Assembly: GCF_035582795.1 (NCBI RefSeq)
Contig: NC_134365.1
Location: forward strand, 81,263,635 to 81,327,634
Origin: Mycteria americana
Lineage: Eukaryota; Chordata; Aves; Ciconiiformes; Ciconiidae
DNA: 64,000 nucleotides
Direction: 5' to 3'
This document shows positions 37,246-44,860 of this stretch, piece after piece. The translations under genes were made by a program, and so were the position numbers. Under the pieces are notes generated by a model. The model was not told the origin of the DNA and searched no databases. It saw only the letters and a list, made by a program, of their open reading frames with translations. The first letter of the stretch is position 1, and each line of letters starts with the position of its first letter.

Positions 37246-37672
37246 TGTTTTTTTTCCGTCTCGCTTTTACTACGCAGCGGCGGCGGTGCGAGCGGCGGGG
37301 GCATCACCGCCAGCGGCGGGGCAGCGCGGAGCCGGGGCCGCGGAGGGCAGCGCCGCTCGCCGCCTGCGCGCTCCCCCCGCGCAGCGCTCCTCCACCCGCC
37401 CGCGGCTCCCCGGCGGCGGCGGCGGCGGCTCTCGGGGCTCACCCCCGGGCCGGCGCTTATGCGAGGGCGCCTCCTCGCCCCTTCTCCGCGGGCCGAGGGC
37501 GAGCGGGGCCGAGGCGGGGCCGGAGAGCGGGGCAGCGCGGAGAGGAGGCGCGGAGCAAAGCCGCCGAGCGCCGAGAAATAAAAGGCGGAGAGGAGGCGGC
37601 GGCGGCGGCGGCGGCTGGGGGGTAGAGCAGCCAGCAAAACAAGCGCCGCCAGAAGAAAGGGGGTGGGGGGAG
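37185..37672 (+). other. CDKN1B: CDKN1B 5' UTR (start approximate)
   Basis: The leader runs from an estimated start about 25-35 bp after the TATA-like box to the ATG. It is very GC-rich. Near its start is a block containing CTTCTTCGTCAGCC and CGCCATATTGGG (37208-37218) that I recall being nearly the same in the human gene; the latter resembles YY1 and CArG-like motifs. A U-rich stretch around 37242-37268 corresponds in position to the human U-rich element reported to bind HuR, PTB and hnRNP C. There are two CGG/GGC runs, six CGG units at 37411-37428 and seven GGC units at 37595-37615. One upstream ATG lies inside. The exact transcription start cannot be fixed from sequence. Confidence 0.7.
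37459..37581 (+). other. Upstream ORF (40 codons) in the CDKN1B leader
   Basis: This is the only ATG between the predicted transcription start and the p27 start. It opens MRGRLLAPSPRAEGERG, is Arg/Gly/Ala-rich, ends PPSAEK, and stops at TAA 37579-37581, 91 nt before the main ATG. It is in a different frame from p27. Its first base context (TTATGC) is weak by Kozak rules. Human CDKN1B also has a leader uORF reported to shape cell-cycle-dependent translation. The peptide itself is dictated by GC-rich codons and need not matter; position and length are the likelier functional features. Whether it is translated is inference. Confidence 0.65.
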
Positions 37673-38147
37673 ATGTCAAACGTCCGTATTTCTAATGGGA
37701 GCCCTACCCTGGAGCGCATGGAAGCCAGGCAGTCGGAGTACCCGAAGCCGTCAGCTTGCAGGAACCTCTTCGGGCCGGTGAATCACGAAGAGTTAAACAG
37801 GGACTTGAAGAAGCACCGCCAGGAGATGGAGGAGGCATGCCAGAGGAAGTGGAATTTCGATTTCCAGAATCACAAGCCGCTGGAAGGCAGGTACGAGTGG
37901 CAAGCCGTGGAGAAGGGGAGCTCGCCCGACTTCTACTTCAGACCCCCCCGGCTACTGAAAGCTGTCTGCAAGTCCGCCGGCCGCCAGAGCTTGGATGTAA
38001 ACGGGAATTGCCAAACCGTGGTTTTTGTCGGCTCTCAGGGAATCTCAGAGGACACTCACTGTGTAGATCAAAAGACTGATGTTTCTGAAAATCAGACGGA
38101 CTTTGCAGAGCAGTGCACTGGGCAGAGGAAAAGACCTGCCACCGATG
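37673..38147 (+). CDS. CDKN1B: CDKN1B (p27Kip1), coding part of exon 1, codons 1-158 plus 1 nt
   Basis: Cyclin-dependent kinase inhibitor of the Cip/Kip family. It binds cyclin E/A-CDK2 and cyclin D-CDK4/6 in the nucleus and restrains G1-S progression. The ATG at 37673 follows AGAGATG-like context and opens MSNVRISNGS, the family N-terminus with Ser10. The cyclin-docking RxL motif RNLFG is at residues 30-34. The kinase-binding region follows, with WNFDFQNHKPLEGRYEW at about 60-76, Tyr74 and Tyr88. The 3-10 helix reads FYFRPPR (87-93), so the second tyrosine of mammalian p27 (Tyr89) is Phe here. The bipartite nuclear signal starts at RKRPAT, with Thr157 kept. The exon ends one base into codon 159 at a GTAACG donor (38148). 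Length and residue numbering match human p27 exactly, as I recall that protein. Residues 100-150 are less conserved, as expected for a disordered region. Identity is close to certain. Confidence 0.97.
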
Positions 38148-38738
38148 GTAACGTACCCTGGGGAAAGCGGCAGCGCTTTTCTCCGCCTGCCCTGCTGCTC
38201 TCAGCGCCGGGGCTCTCGGCCCCTTCGCCCGGGACACGCGTGGCCTGACCGCGGTGGGCTGTTCCCCGCTGGGCACCGGCTCGGTGTACCCCCACCCCCC
38301 CGCTCCTTTCCCCTAAAAAAGCCCAGGTGCTGGTCGCAGTCCCGGGGCGTCCCGCGTTAAATGGGAGCCGGTAGATGATGTGCAAGGAAAAGCCCTTAGA
38401 CGCGGATCGTGTCCCCCGTCCCTTCGCCGCCCCGCTGCGGGGACCCGGCCTCCTGCCCAGGTGGGAGGAGGTTCATAACGCTTACGAGAAGCAAAGGACG
38501 GAGAGGGATTTTAGCCGAAAACAGGAAACTTGGATCTCTTGCCTAGCGAGAAGCCCATCTCCCCTCCCCCTGCTCGCTTTCACGTAGCCGATAGCTGACA
38601 TGGGGATCCGGGAATACTCCCCCCCCCCCCCCCCCCGCCCCCATCTACCCCCCCTGGATGCCCAGCAGACATCTGGAAGGAAAATATTTTAATATCACTC
38701 TCCCCCCCCCCCCCTTGTTTTTAATTTTCCCCTCCTAG
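38148..38738 (+). other. CDKN1B: CDKN1B intron 1
   Basis: 591 bp between a GTAACG donor and a CTCCTAG acceptor. It contains C-homopolymers at 38619-38636 (18 C) and 38702-38714 close to the acceptor. If retained, the frame continues to a stop at 38246-38248 and would give a 191-residue protein lacking Thr187 and Thr198. Confidence 0.93.
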
Positions 38739-38860
38739 ATTCCTCTCCTCAAAATAAAAGAGCCAACACAACAGAAGAAGAGGTTTCAGAAGACTCCCCC
38801 AGTGCCAGTTCAGTGGAGCAAACACCCAAGAAATCAAGCCCAAGAAGACGTCAAACGTAA
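38739..38860 (+). CDS. CDKN1B: CDKN1B (p27Kip1), coding part of exon 2, codons 159-198 and stop
   Basis: This exon was found by looking for the missing p27 C-terminus; it is too short to stand out as an ORF. A pyrimidine-rich acceptor ending CTCCTAG (to 38738) precedes AT TCC TCT. Joined to the last G of exon 1 this gives Asp, so the junction reads ATD-DSSPQNKRAN. The second basic cluster of the nuclear signal (NKR) follows. VEQTPKK places Thr187 at its usual number; this is the CDK2 site that creates the SKP2 degron. The protein ends RRRQT with Thr198, then TAA at 38858-38860. Exon 1 (475 nt) plus this segment (122 nt) gives 597 nt, or 198 codons and a stop. An AG|GTAGGT donor follows nine bases after the stop (exon end 38869), which agrees with the human gene having an intron just after the stop codon. 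Confidence 0.96.
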
Positions 38861-38869
38861 ACTGTTTAG

Positions 38870-40196
38870 GTAGGTTCCCTGTAGGGTCTGGCATTAGGAT
38901 GCAAATAAGGGAAAGAAAGGGTGACCGAGGTGTATCCTGCTTCTGTAAGAGGGGGGGACGGGGGCTTCGGGCCCCTCTGGGCTGGCTGCGGGGTCCTTTC
39001 TCCGAGGGAGGGTGGCTTTCCCCGAGCGCCGGGGGTGGGTGTGTGGTGCAGGGTGGGGGTGGGACGCGCAGGGCTGGAAAAGAACAAAACAAGGGCGAAG
39101 CGCAGCGCCGGGCTCCGCCGCGTCCCCCGGGCTGGGGCCGGGGTCGGGGCTGGGGCGGCGGCGGCGGGAGCCCCGGCCGCGGTGGGACCGACCCTGCCTT
39201 CCCTCCCTCCCTCCCTCCCTCCTCCGGTACCGGCGGCAGGGAGGGCCCTTTCCCAAGGACCGCGCGGGTGGAGGGACGGAGTTTCAAACGCGGCTGGTGC
39301 GTGATGTCAGATGACGAGGGATTTCGGGGGGCTTCCCGTGTCGTCGTTCCCCCCTCCCCGATGCTTTTTCACTTACAATGTCAGCGTTGCCGTCGCACGT
39401 CGCGGCGACCTCCCATCCCGGGAGAAATGACTAGTTGGGTCTAAGGGGAATCCGGGCGCTTTCTTTAAAAACCGAGCTAGGCTGGGTTGGTTTTTTCTTC
39501 CCTTTTTTTTTTTTTTTTTCCGGTTGTTTTGGTTTGGCTTTAGACGCTGGCAAAGGGAAGAGAGCGGGTTAATAGAAGCTGGGTTGTGCTTCCCCCCCCC
39601 CCCCTCCTTCTTGTTGTTGTTTTGTTTTAAGGCGAGGGCTGGGGCGGAGGGAGTTGGTAAATTGCGCCGGCGGTTTCGGAGCCGAGGTTAGGAGCGAGGT
39701 TTACAAACACGATTTGCGATTGTGCAGAGAGAGATTAAGCTGTAAAGCAGAAGTTGCAACAAATTAGTCCCGCTGGGGTGAGCCGTGGAGGAGCACATCG
39801 GCCCGCCTGGCCATGCAAATGCCGCTGCTGCCGCCCGCTTCTCCGGCTGGGGGGGCCGCCGGCCGGAGGGCGGGAGCGGGCCGAGCCCCGGGCGGGAGGG
39901 GAGGGGTCCCGCCGCCCCCCGTTTCCCCGCCGAGGGGTACAACGGGCCGAGGGCCGGCTGGCAGGAGTGCCGGCAGCGCGGCCCCGGGCGTGCGGGGCGG
40001 CCCCGGCGGGGCGCGGGCGGCGGCGGGGCCCCGCCCGGGCAAGGGCCTGCCCGCCCCGGGGATGCGGTGTGGGTTGGAGCCGGTTGCGCCGGGGATCGCG
40101 TTTCTTTTGGACGTTTTCTAATGGCTTTCTCCCTCCCTCCGTCCCTCCCTCCCTCCCTCCGTCCCTCCCGCCCCGTCTTCCCCCTCCCCGTTGCAG
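38870..40196 (+). other. CDKN1B: CDKN1B intron 2 (after the stop codon)
   Basis: The donor is AG|GTAGGT at 38870. The acceptor is a long pyrimidine run ending CCCCGTTGCAG at 40196. The intron is CpG-rich, with (CCCT)n at 39197-39224 and (CCCT/CCGT)n at 40129-40170 that forms part of the polypyrimidine tract. C-runs lie at about 39593-39604. The intron lies wholly in the 3' UTR and starts only nine bases after the stop, so it should not trigger nonsense-mediated decay. Confidence 0.8.
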
Positions 40197-40432
40197 AGCG
40201 GAGGATGTGCGTGTCCTCGTTCATCGGGTGCGGCGGGGGACGATGAAGCGAGGAAGATGTAAAGTTGTAGTGGAAACGAAAATACATATCGCCGATCTCC
40301 GTGGGATGGAGGTCCTGTACAAGCACTGAAAAAACAACAGCAAAAAAACACAAAACCAACGACGACAAAAAAGGCAAACAATAACACTAAAATTTTAGGC
40401 ACTCTTAAAAGACCTGCCTCTAAAAGCATCGG

Positions 40433-40440
40433 ATGTAGCA
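40433..40440 (+). promoter_or_regulatory. miR-221/222 target site 1 in CDKN1B 3' UTR
   Basis: ATGTAGCA is the 8-mer complement of the miR-221/222 seed. p27 is a classic target with two such sites in mammals, and this one has the same flanks (GGATGTAGCATT). Confidence 0.85.
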
Positions 40441-40484
40441 TTGTGCAATTAGGTGTCTCCTTATTTGCTTCATTGTACTACCTG

Positions 40485-40492
40485 TGTATATA
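40485..40492 (+). promoter_or_regulatory. Pumilio response element 1 in CDKN1B 3' UTR
   Basis: TGTATATA fits UGUANAUA. It lies between the two miR-221/222 sites, as in human p27, where PUM1 binding is reported to open the RNA structure for the microRNA. Confidence 0.8.
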
Positions 40493-40503
40493 GTTTTTAC
40501 CTT

Positions 40504-40511
40504 ATGTAGCA
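40504..40511 (+). promoter_or_regulatory. miR-221/222 target site 2 in CDKN1B 3' UTR
   Basis: Second ATGTAGCA 8-mer, in TTATGTAGCACATAAA, 71 nt after the first. Spacing and flanks resemble the human pair. Confidence 0.85.
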
Positions 40512-41111
40512 CATAAACCTTGTTGGGAGGGGGGAGGGAGTGGAAGAGGGTGACTGCTTGGAACTTGCTTTCACAATCTAGCAAGCAAAGAAATGTATGA
40601 AGAGAAGCAGTGTAGGTTTTTCATTACTTAAAGATGTATTGTCCCTTTAAGTGGGTCTGCCGTGGTTTTCTCCTTTTTTTTTTTTCCCCCTTTTTTTTAA
40701 TGTACCATCGTGGTAACCCTGCTCAGAGCAGATTATTACAGGCCGCTTGTGAAATTTCTTCCTACTGCATTAAGCTGAAGAGGTGGGAGCTGTGATGATT
40801 CCGTTATTTAGTAGCAAAAGTTCCCCCCCCCCCCCCCCCGAACCTCAAACCTATATAGCAGATTTGAATGCCTGTAAAAGTCGTGTAAAATCATCCCGTT
40901 GTTACATTGCCTGATTTCCTGGGTTTGGGTTTTTTTTTTTTAATCTGGAGGGCTTTTGCTCTGAATCTCGAATATTGTTGTTTTCTGATCTGACCCACTT
41001 CCCGAAGTGTTTGTGTGTGAGGGAAAAGGGATACTACATCTTTAAACAGTATTTCTACATTGCCTGTGTACCTGTATGTAAAAATAAAAAAAAAAGTTTG
41101 AAGTGTACCTG

Positions 41112-41119
41112 TGTACATA
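41112..41119 (+). promoter_or_regulatory. Pumilio response element 2 in CDKN1B 3' UTR
   Basis: TGTACATA fits UGUANAUA, inside the conserved distal block CCTGTGTACATAACTCTG. Confidence 0.75.
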
Positions 41120-41430
41120 ACTCTGTAAAGACACTGAGAAATTATACTAACTTATTTATGTTAAAAGATTTTTTTTTTAATCTAGAAGACAATATTTTTC
41201 CCCATAAAGCCAAAGTGGCATGTTTTTGTGCATTTGTAAATGCTCTATTTGGTAGACTTTTTAGGTGTTTTTTTTGGTTTGGTTTTTTTGTTGGTTTTTT
41301 TTTCCTTTTTCTGATAATTAATATGTCTGTGCTTAAAGGATTGCAGACTGAGCCAATTTAATATTTTTTTTTTTTGTAATGTGTGGGAAAAAAAAAAATC
41401 CAGATTGATATTGTTTCACATCAAGCAATC

Positions 41431-41436
41431 AATAAA
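41431..41436 (+). terminator. CDKN1B polyadenylation signal AATAAA
   Basis: AATAAAGAAAACTGCCATA occurs at the end of the conserved 3' UTR, with a T/GT-rich stretch downstream (TTCATTAGTGTGTGT, 41464-41478) that can serve as the downstream element. Human p27 mRNA ends at the same motif as I recall it. Confidence 0.88.
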
Positions 41437-41779
41437 GAAAACTGCCATATATAAGAAATATGTTCTTCATTAGTGTGTGTTTCAACCTCCCTCAGCCTGG
41501 CACAGGAGGAAATAAGGCTCCTTCAAGAAATAACAGCAAGTTTCCTTCGGGTATCTCTTCCTGTCTCGTGCAGGTGAAAGTAAGGAATGCAGCTCGTGCT
41601 CTTCACCCTCAGTGCCACGCTATCATTTCTCCTCTGTGATAATTGGGAATAACGTGCCCTCTTAATGCAAAAGAGTGGAATTTCCTCTGTCACAACATTT
41701 TTTTTTTTTTCTTTTTTTTTGGGAGAAAAACACGTAGCTCGAGGTATTTCTCGCACTTGGTCGTTTGATTCGTAAGGCT

Positions 41780-44700
41780 TGAAACCCGAGACCAAATTAG
41801 CAGCTTCCCGGGCCGGACCGCTGCCAGTTCTGGACCAGAGAGCAACCCAATCTCCGGCTTCCCCCCCTCCCGGGGGCTGCTGGGCGAAGGTGGCGGTAAC
41901 TTTCCCCCCACCCGACGGCTTCGCATGGAAACCCGGCGTATCTTCCCCCACGACAGCGTTTATTGCTAACAAAGATGGCGCCTCGCACACCCCTGTCCCA
42001 GCAGATGCTGGTGCAGGCACCGGCGCGGCAGCGGCTTCCCCCCGCCCCGCCCGCCCCGCCACCGGGGTCCCGGGAGGGACCGCACCGCCGCCGCGTTATC
42101 CCCCCGCCCCGCGGGGCAGCAGCCGGGCGGGGATGCGCGGGGGTCGGTCGCGGCGGAGAGAGGGGATGGCCTCGGGGGAGGCGCGGGTCCCCGTGCTGTG
42201 GAGAGCCGGGGGGGCTGCCCGGCCCCGCAGCCTCCCCATCGCCGCGCCCCGGGGCCGCTGCCGCCGCCCTCGGCCGGCAAGGTGCGGGCGTCCCCCCCCG
42301 AGCCGCCCCGCGCTGTCCTCCGCCACCCCCCCACCCGGGGCGATGCGCAGGAGAAGGGTTTTCATCCCTGGGGCTTACGAGAAATAAATAAACACGTAAA
42401 TGCATAAAACGGGGGCGGAGGGGGGGACACACACACAACCCTGTGCGAGTCTCACCCAGCGCTCGCCCGGGTCCTGCCCCCCTTCCCCGGTGCAACGCGA
42501 TCCTGTTGTTTATCCCGGCCGCGCCTGGGTTCGCCCTCCCTCTGAAACCTCCCCGAAAACACGGGGTTGTGCTGGCCTTGCGCTGGGGAGGGACGGGGAA
42601 AGGGGAGCGACCCCCACCCCCCCCGCCCGCCCCGCCTCAATCGCGGCCCCCCGACTCGGGCAGATGGCACCCCGGGCTTGTCCCGGGGCCGAGGAGAGTG
42701 AACGGGCACGGCCAGCGTTTGCAATGGACTTTTCCTCCTCCGGCTGCAAAGGATCGCTGAACACCCTGCCCTCCGCCCTCCCCCAGTGCGCTCCGGTATC
42801 CAGCCCCCCCTCCCCCAGTTTGACTCCAGGCCGCCCCATAAGGGGGGTGGGGGGTGCGGGAGGTGTGCGCAATTGAGGCCGGTAAACGTGGAAAACCCTC
42901 GCGAAAATTAAAAAAAAGAAAAAAAAAAAAGGGTTTTTTCCAGCACGAACAAAGTGATCATGATGGAAAATAAACAGCGGCGCCTCCCCGAGCCGGCCTA
43001 TCCCCGCCGCCGGCGCAGGCGAAACCTCCCCTTGTGCAGCCGCCGCCGGGCGGGGGGACGTGGGAAGGGAGCGGGGAAGCCGGCCGGGGAGAGGGGGGCG
43101 GCCGGGGCAAGGTCAGTGCCGGCGCTGGAGCCCCCGGGCCGGGGCAGGGGGGGGCGAGGGCGGCGGCCGGGGTCCAGCCTGCCGCTCCGTCGTGTAGGGT
43201 TTGGATCTGCCCTCTCACCCCCCCGCCCCGCGAGAGCGGCTGCAAAATCAACCACGTTATTATTTTTAATTTTTTTATTTTTTTTTGGTCGCGGCCGATG
43301 GGGCTTTTCACCTCGCTCTGCAGGCGAGGGCCGCCCCAGCCGCCGGCCGCTTTCACCTGGGGCCGCACCCGCCGCGATCGCGCCACCCCCGGGGAGCGGC
43401 GCCGGCCGCCCCCCCCCCCCCGCAGCTCCCCGCCTCCTCGCCCGGGTGATCCCCGGGGGGATGCGCGGAGCCGGCAGCAGCGAGAGAACGAAAGGGGGGG
43501 ACACACCCCCGCCGCCCCTCCCGGGGGGGGGCACGCTCAAACCCGCCCCGCGCCCCCTTCCCCGGGGCGGGTTACCCACCCCCCCGGGCGCGGGGCTCGT
43601 TGTTACGGCGGGGCCTGGCGTCGGCGCAGCCCGGCGAGCCGCCGCGGGGTGAAGCGGCCCGCAGCGCCGCGGCCGTGGGGGAGATTTAAGGTGGCGCTGG
43701 GCGCGGGGCCGGGCCGGGCCTCCGGCCTGCGCGGCGGGATGAATTTTTTAAATTTTATTCCCCCCCCTTCCTCCTCCTCCTCTTCCTCGTCGCAGCGTTT
43801 CCTCCTCGGGCGGCTGGAGGCAACCTTGCCTCGCTGCTTCCCTCCGCCTGGCGCCGCTCCCCGGGCCCGGCGGGGACGGGAAGAAAGGGGGGGGCGGGGG
43901 GGCGGCCGCACTTTGTGCGCGGCGAACGGCTCGCGTGGGTTGGGCCGCGCCCCGCCCCGGCGCTGCACGGCGGGGCCCGCCCCGACTGATGCAATAGGCG
44001 CGGCCGCCCCGCGGGCGCGCGCGGGCGGCGGCGGGAGCGCGCGGAGCCTCCCTGCCTCCCTCCCTCTCCATCCCCCCCGCCCCCGGTCACACGTCCACGC
44101 GGATGTGCGCACGCTTGCACGCGCGCACCCACCCCACCCCCACCCCCGGCCCGCTGGCGCGAGGACGCCGCCCTCACGCGCAGGGGCGGAGGCGCTCTCC
44201 CGCCGCGCGGACGTGCGCAGGCAGGCGCGCACCGCCCCGCGCGCACACATACCTGCACGCACACCCGCGTGCGCGGCGGCGCGGTGCCGCGGTGAGGAGC
44301 AGGCAGGGGAGCAGGGGAGCGGGCCCCTCCCACTCGCGGGGGGCTGTGGGGCTGGGCTGGGGCACGTCCCCGCCTCACCGTGGGGCACGGCCCCAGGGGG
44401 CGTCCAGCGCAGCGACACGGGGACCGCGCCCGTTGGCCCCTGTGTCCCCCTGTGCCACGCGGGGAGCGGGACGGGGGAGAGGTCGTGGCCCGTCCCTGGG
44501 GGGCGGGGGTGGGTTACGGGGCAGGGGCGGCGGCCGGGGACACGTCCCGGGGCTGCGTGGGCCTGGCACACTGGTGTCGATCCAGGCACGGAGGCGGCTG
44601 CAGGGCCCCGCCGGCGGTGGGTGCCAGGGGTGGGGGCAGCCGGGCAAACCCGCAGGTGCTCCCGGGGCAGCCCCCGCTTTGCTGCTTCGCGAGTTTTAAA

Positions 44701-44860
44701 GTTCCGGATTGATTTCCTCCCGCTCTTCCTTCGTTCACGTCGGCAGCTCGGCTTCCCACGGGGAAAGGGGACAGCCCCCTGGGGATGCGGGACACGCGGG
44801 GCGCAGGCTGGGCTGCGCACAGGGCCTGCTGCAGAAAAGGGTTCGCTTTCCCTTACCTAA
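41780..44860. promoter_or_regulatory. Large CpG island downstream of CDKN1B, no gene assigned
   Basis: About 3 kb of very high GC with dense CpG, including AAAGATGGCGCC (about 41970-41981, a YY1-type motif), CGCGCGCG-type runs around 44010-44290 and a CCTCCT pyrimidine run ending GTCGCAG near 43796 that looks like a splice acceptor. Long ORFs (up to 608 codons) occur in several overlapping frames on both strands and are GC artefacts: they are Pro/Arg/Gly/Ala-rich with no domain. In human, the next gene on this side is APOLD1, whose alternative first exon lies a few kb past CDKN1B. This island could be that promoter, but I cannot recognise APOLD1 coding sequence anywhere in the window. Confidence 0.6.

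Larger units (their letters stand above)
36840..38470. promoter_or_regulatory. CpG island over CDKN1B promoter, exon 1 and start of intron 1
   Basis: Dense CpG and very high GC from about 36.84 kb, falling off in intron 1. It includes a (CGGCT)n run at about 36997-37025 and CCGGCCC-type repeats to 37060. This is typical of a constitutively open promoter. The long ORFs in several frames here result from GC richness, apart from the p27 frame. Confidence 0.8.
40197..41458 (+). other. CDKN1B: CDKN1B exon 3, 3' UTR
   Basis: Non-coding last exon. Long stretches match the human CDKN1B 3' UTR as I recall it, for example ATACATATCGC, TAACACTAAAATTTTAGGC, TTATTTGCTTCATTGTACTA, and near the end ACTACATCTTTAAACAGTAT and TTATACTAACTTATTTATG. 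It holds two miR-221/222 seed sites, two Pumilio sites, an ATTTA element (41154-41158), a 17-C run (40823-40839) and several T-runs. The 3' end is about 15-25 nt after AATAAA. The acceptor choice at 40196 is by motif and by the start of similarity, so the 5' boundary is slightly less sure than the rest. Confidence 0.88.

Noticed and set aside
37136-37672. ATG at 37136 as start of a 370-residue p27-like protein
   Set aside because: This ATG is part of the CCAAT box and lies upstream of the TATA-like element, so it should not be in the mRNA. The frame also runs into intron 1. The p27 start at 37673 fits the family exactly.
39688-40377. 229-codon minus and 191-codon + frames over intron 2 and exon 3
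   Set aside because: GC-island and CCCT-repeat artefacts; the region is explained as CDKN1B intron 2 and 3' UTR.
43034-44860. 608-codon + frame (and a 405-codon minus frame at 43603-44820) in the downstream CpG island
   Set aside because: Pro/Arg/Gly/Ala-rich in all overlapping frames on both strands, with no domain. Stop codons are AT-rich and simply rare in this composition.
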